Of a stretch of 64,000 bases of DNA, positions 61,001-64,000 are shown piece by piece. The DNA is from Colius striatus (taxonomy: Eukaryota > Chordata > Aves > Coliiformes > Coliidae): NCBI RefSeq assembly GCF_028858725.1, contig NC_084760.1, positions 8,010,867-8,074,866 on the forward strand, in the 5' to 3' direction. Each line of letters begins with the position of its first letter. Positions within the stretch are counted from its first letter, which is position 1. A program made the position numbers and the translations under genes. The notes under the pieces are model-generated. The model was not told the origin of the DNA. It was given only the letters and a program-made list of their open reading frames with translations, and did no database searches.

Positions 61001-62559
61001 GGCAGTATACTTGTTTATCTTAGTTCATTGAATAAAAATGTTATTAAAAAATGAGTCAAAATCAAACAATAATGGTTTCTTTAGTATATGAACTGGAAAT
61101 ACATCTAGCATTTCTTAGTATTAAATCTGCAAACAGTTATGGGTTTATCTTCAGGGGAACAATATACAGTTATATTGGCTCATGGGCTGAATTTGACCAT
61201 GTGGAATCAAATGCAGGACACATACAAGTCCTTTCAACAAGAAAATATATGACTAGCCAGAAAATAAAAGTCCTAATCTATCACAAACTGTATAAGTGAT
61301 AAAAGATAAGTAAAAAAAGTCAAATTGCTTCATTAAATTGAATCAGATATCTCAGACCAATCTTCTGACATATATGCACAGTTTTCAAAGAGCTTTTTTT
61401 CTTCCATGTCACTGGATTAAATGTAGCAGAGATGTGATCAAAAATCACGAAAGGGTGTGAAAAAAGGTACATTAAGAAAAGGAATCTCACTCAGCATTGC
61501 ACTATAAGGCCAATTGTATCCAGCTAGGAGAAATCATTATATGCATACCACCTTCTTCCAAGCGACTTGCTCAGTTTGGATTCCTTCAATATCACCTGGC
61601 AGCAGCAGACTTGAAACTTAATTGCTGCAGCCAGTGTGCTTCATCCTGCCTGAGTTGCTCTGTGACATCCTTCTCTCATTAACTATCTGTCCTTAGTTGA
61701 CCAGGTATGAGTGAGCATCCTGCTCTGAGTTATGTGTGCTCACACGGTGGATGATTTTCCTGTGCTCAGGAAATTGATATTTCTGTGAAATGCAGACTTA
61801 TGACATACACAGAGGCTGGTGAGGTTTTCTTCTTCAATTGTCATGCACTGTGCAGTGTGGCTAGAGGGGCTGGAATTGACAGCTCTCTTGTGCCAGGAAG
61901 AAGGTGTGGGGGGCTTCATAACTCCAAGAAATTGGGAAATTTTAGTCTAAAATGTGATCTGGAAGAGGAAATACCAAGGGGGACTATTTGGGACTTTCAG
62001 GTCTTCCACTGACTCACTCTTTCCAATTTATTTATATGCACTCTTTTTGTAGACTGCTTAACTATCATTCATATGGGTTAGTGTTTCCAACCTCAGTTAC
62101 AGACTGCAAGAAAATAGTTGGGCTGTGTTATATTGAGAGTCCAAGCCCTATGCTGTAGCTGGGGAAAGAGGCTGCAATGAACAGGTCCCTTTCTAGGTGA
62201 GGCAGAAAGAGGCATGTTCTGTGAATATCTTGTGGTAGACTCAGTCTCTGAACCATTGTTGTGAAGGGTAAAGGTGAAAAGCCAGGAGCTCCTGGAGTGC
62301 TAAGTGCGTGTTGTAATGTGAAACAGAAAAATACTTCTTTGCATGTATTAAGGGAAACAGAAGAGGAAAATGCCATTGATCACCACTACTGGGCAGCAGT
62401 CTCTCATATCACACGTCACCTTACAAACATAGCAAGCATACTTCCCCTTCTCTTGTCTTTATTAATGCAAAATCTTGATTATTGTTTTATTTATGTTTTT
62501 CCCCTCTTCAAATTGAGTCCTTGATTGCAGACTTTATCATATTCATCATGAAAGTGTAG

Positions 62560-62601
62560 CAGGTCTTGAACTATGCTTGAAAGTTCAGGTCTTGAACTTT
62601 C
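62560..62601 (+). repeat. Direct repeat plus 9-base hairpin
   Basis: CAGGTCTTGAACT occurs at 62560 and again at 62586. The second copy overlaps a perfect hairpin: GAAAGTTCA, loop GGTCT, TGAACTTTC at 62579-62601. Confidence 0.8.
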
Positions 62602-62757
62602 TTAACTACATTAAGAAAGCATGTTGTGAGAACCTAACCCAAGCATGGTTTACGTAAATTATAGTTAGTTTGCTTTGACACGTCTAATGTTTGTACTTTC
62701 CTGGCTACTGAGATCCCTTCTCTGTATCAGGACTCTTAGTTTACATTCTGGACTCAG

Positions 62758-64000
62758 ATTCATAGAATTGGGGGTTTTTTGCAAAAGACCTTTAAGGTCA
62801 AATCCAAGCACTGCCAAGACCAGCAGTAACCTGTGTCTCTAAGCACCTTATCTACATTTTTTTTAAATCCTCAAGGAATGGTGATTCTACTACCTCCCTG
62901 GGCAGCATGTACCAGTGTCTAACCACCCTCTCAGTGAAAAAGTTTTTTCCTAATCTTCAATCTAAACCTCCTCTAGCACCACTTGAGGCCTTTTCCTCTT
63001 GTCCTATCACTTATTACCTGGGAGAAGAGACTGACCCCCACTTTGCCACAACCTCCTTTCAGGTAGCTGTAATCATCCCCTCAGCCTGCTGTTCTCTAGG
63101 CTAAACATCCCCAGCTCCCTCAGCTGCTCCTCGTCAGACTTGTTCTCCAGACCCTTCATCACCTTTGTTTCCCATCTCTGGATGCTCTCCAGCACCTCAG
63201 TGTTCTTGTAGTGAGGGGCCCAGAACTGGACACAGTATTCAAGGTGCGGCCTCACCAGCACCGAGTACAGGGGGACAATCGCTTCCTTGGCCCTGCTGGT
63301 CTCACTATTTCTGACACAAACCAGGATGTCATTGGCTTTCTTGGCCACCTGAGCACACTACTGGCTCATGTTCAGCTGGCTGTCAATCAACACCCCCAAG
63401 TCCTTTTCCTTTTGGCAGCTTTCCAGCCACTCTGCTCCAAGCCTGTAGAATTGCCTGGGGTTATTTTGGCCCAGATGCAGGACCTGGCCCTAGCCCTTGT
63501 TGAACCTCATACAGCCAGTCTTGGCCCATTGATCCAGTGTGTCCAGGTCCCTCTGAAGAGCCTTCCTGCCCTCAAGCAGATGTGCAGTCCTGCCCTGCTT
63601 GGTATCATCAGCAACCTTACTGAGAGTGCACTTGATCCCCTCATCCAGATCACTGATAACTGAACAGGCCCCAGCACTGAGCCCGAGGGAGCACCACTGG
63701 AGACCAGCCACCAACTGGATTTAACTTCATTCACCAGCACTCTCTGGACCTGAACATCCAGACAGTTTTCCACCCAACAAAGAGTAGGTCCATCCAAGCC
63801 ATGGGTAGCCAGTTTCTCCAAGAGGATGCTATGGGAGACTGTGTCAAAGGCTTTATTGAAGTCCAGATAGACCACATCCACGGTTTTTCCCTCATCCACT
63901 AAGTGGATCGTCGTGTCATAAAAGAAGATGAGATTGGTCAAACAAGATATGCCCTTCATAAAGCCATGTTGACTGGGCTTGAACGCTTGGTTGTCCTGTA
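62758..64000 (-). repeat. CR1 LINE with reverse transcriptase remnants, runs off the window
   Basis: An antisense CR1 in MAP3K7 intron 1 whose 3' end is at 62758 and whose 5' part lies beyond 64000. On the minus strand the C-terminal block reads [20 protein letters not shown], then [20 protein letters not shown] (63073-63348). Further back, RT motif A is kept as YLDFNKAFDTVSHS, and ILLEKLATHGLDGPTLCWVE and GSVLGPV follow (63507-63959). The two open segments are in different frames, so ORF2 is disrupted. At least 1.24 kb is present, the longest CR1 in the window. Confidence 0.93.

Larger units (their letters stand above)
52768..64000 (+). other. MAP3K7: MAP3K7 intron 1 (5' part; continues past the window)
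   Basis: The intron begins with GTGAGT at 52768-52773 and shows no recognisable exon 2. The expected continuation of TAK1 (VVGRGAFGVVCKAKW and the following kinase N-lobe) was looked for by eye in the plus-strand text to 64000 and not found. The first 200 bases are still CpG-rich; the rest is AT-rich. It contains a short imperfect tandem repeat at 53.6 kb, a CR1 tail at 57.5 kb, small inverted repeats at 60.98 and 62.58 kb, and a long antisense CR1 from 62.76 kb. Otherwise I see nothing specific between about 53.7-57.5 kb and 57.7-62.5 kb. Confidence 0.8.

Noticed and set aside
63211..63663. 150-codon plus-strand open frame near the right end
   Set aside because: It is the antisense shadow of the CR1 reverse-transcriptase remnant on the minus strand.
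1..64000. CRISPR arrays, operons, tRNA or rRNA genes
   Set aside because: None seen; the DNA is vertebrate in character and the only arrays are short tandem repeats.

Overview
The window looks like avian genomic DNA. It carries many CR1-type LINE fragments. Most are 5'-truncated, and the younger ones end in the (ATTCTATG)n-like tail of bird CR1 elements instead of poly(A). It also holds a roughly 1 kb avian-type ERVL solo LTR and a piece of a second LTR family. Its single recognisable protein-coding exon is a vertebrate gene start. There is no operon-like gene packing, and nearly all open reading frames are short and unrecognisable, as expected for AT-rich vertebrate non-coding DNA. The species cannot be fixed from the sequence alone.

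Layout. Positions 1 to about 51.7 kb are intergenic: I recognise no exon, tRNA or rRNA, only repeats and small motifs. Repeats in order: old CR1 at the left edge and near 2.7 kb; a CR1 interrupted by a younger CR1 at 5.4-6.2 kb; the ERVL solo LTR at 13.8-14.8 kb; an ancient LINE at 18.1-18.6 kb; a CR1 endonuclease piece at 20.8-21.2 kb; a CR1 tail at 21.8 kb; a 1.15 kb CR1 at 22.6-23.8 kb; an ancient LINE at 26.1-26.4 kb; CR1 pieces at 26.8, 30.8, 36.0, 40.6 and 41.2 kb, with an ancient one at 32.5 kb; CR1 plus LTR at 44.3-44.8 kb; a probable ancient LINE at 45.6-46.6 kb; and CR1 at 47.0 kb.

From about 51.77 to 52.97 kb there is a strong CpG island with GC boxes and no obvious TATA box. It contains the first coding exon of MAP3K7 (TAK1, plus strand). 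The exon starts at the ATG at 52678 and ends at a consensus splice donor after 52767. The remaining 11.2 kb is intron 1, and no exon 2 was found. The intron holds two CR1 insertions, one of which runs off the right end. The gene-poor upstream side agrees with what is known of this locus in other vertebrates, where the 5' end of MAP3K7 faces a long gene-poor interval towards EPHA7.

I found no evidence of an undescribed multigene system. The most useful second-look items are the MAP3K7 leader (two short upstream ORFs, a shortened N-terminal tail, a splice-acceptor-like site beside the ATG), the solo LTR with a near-intact target duplication, the nested CR1, a three-unit TGATAACTGC array, and a TGACCT/AGGTCA everted-repeat hairpin.
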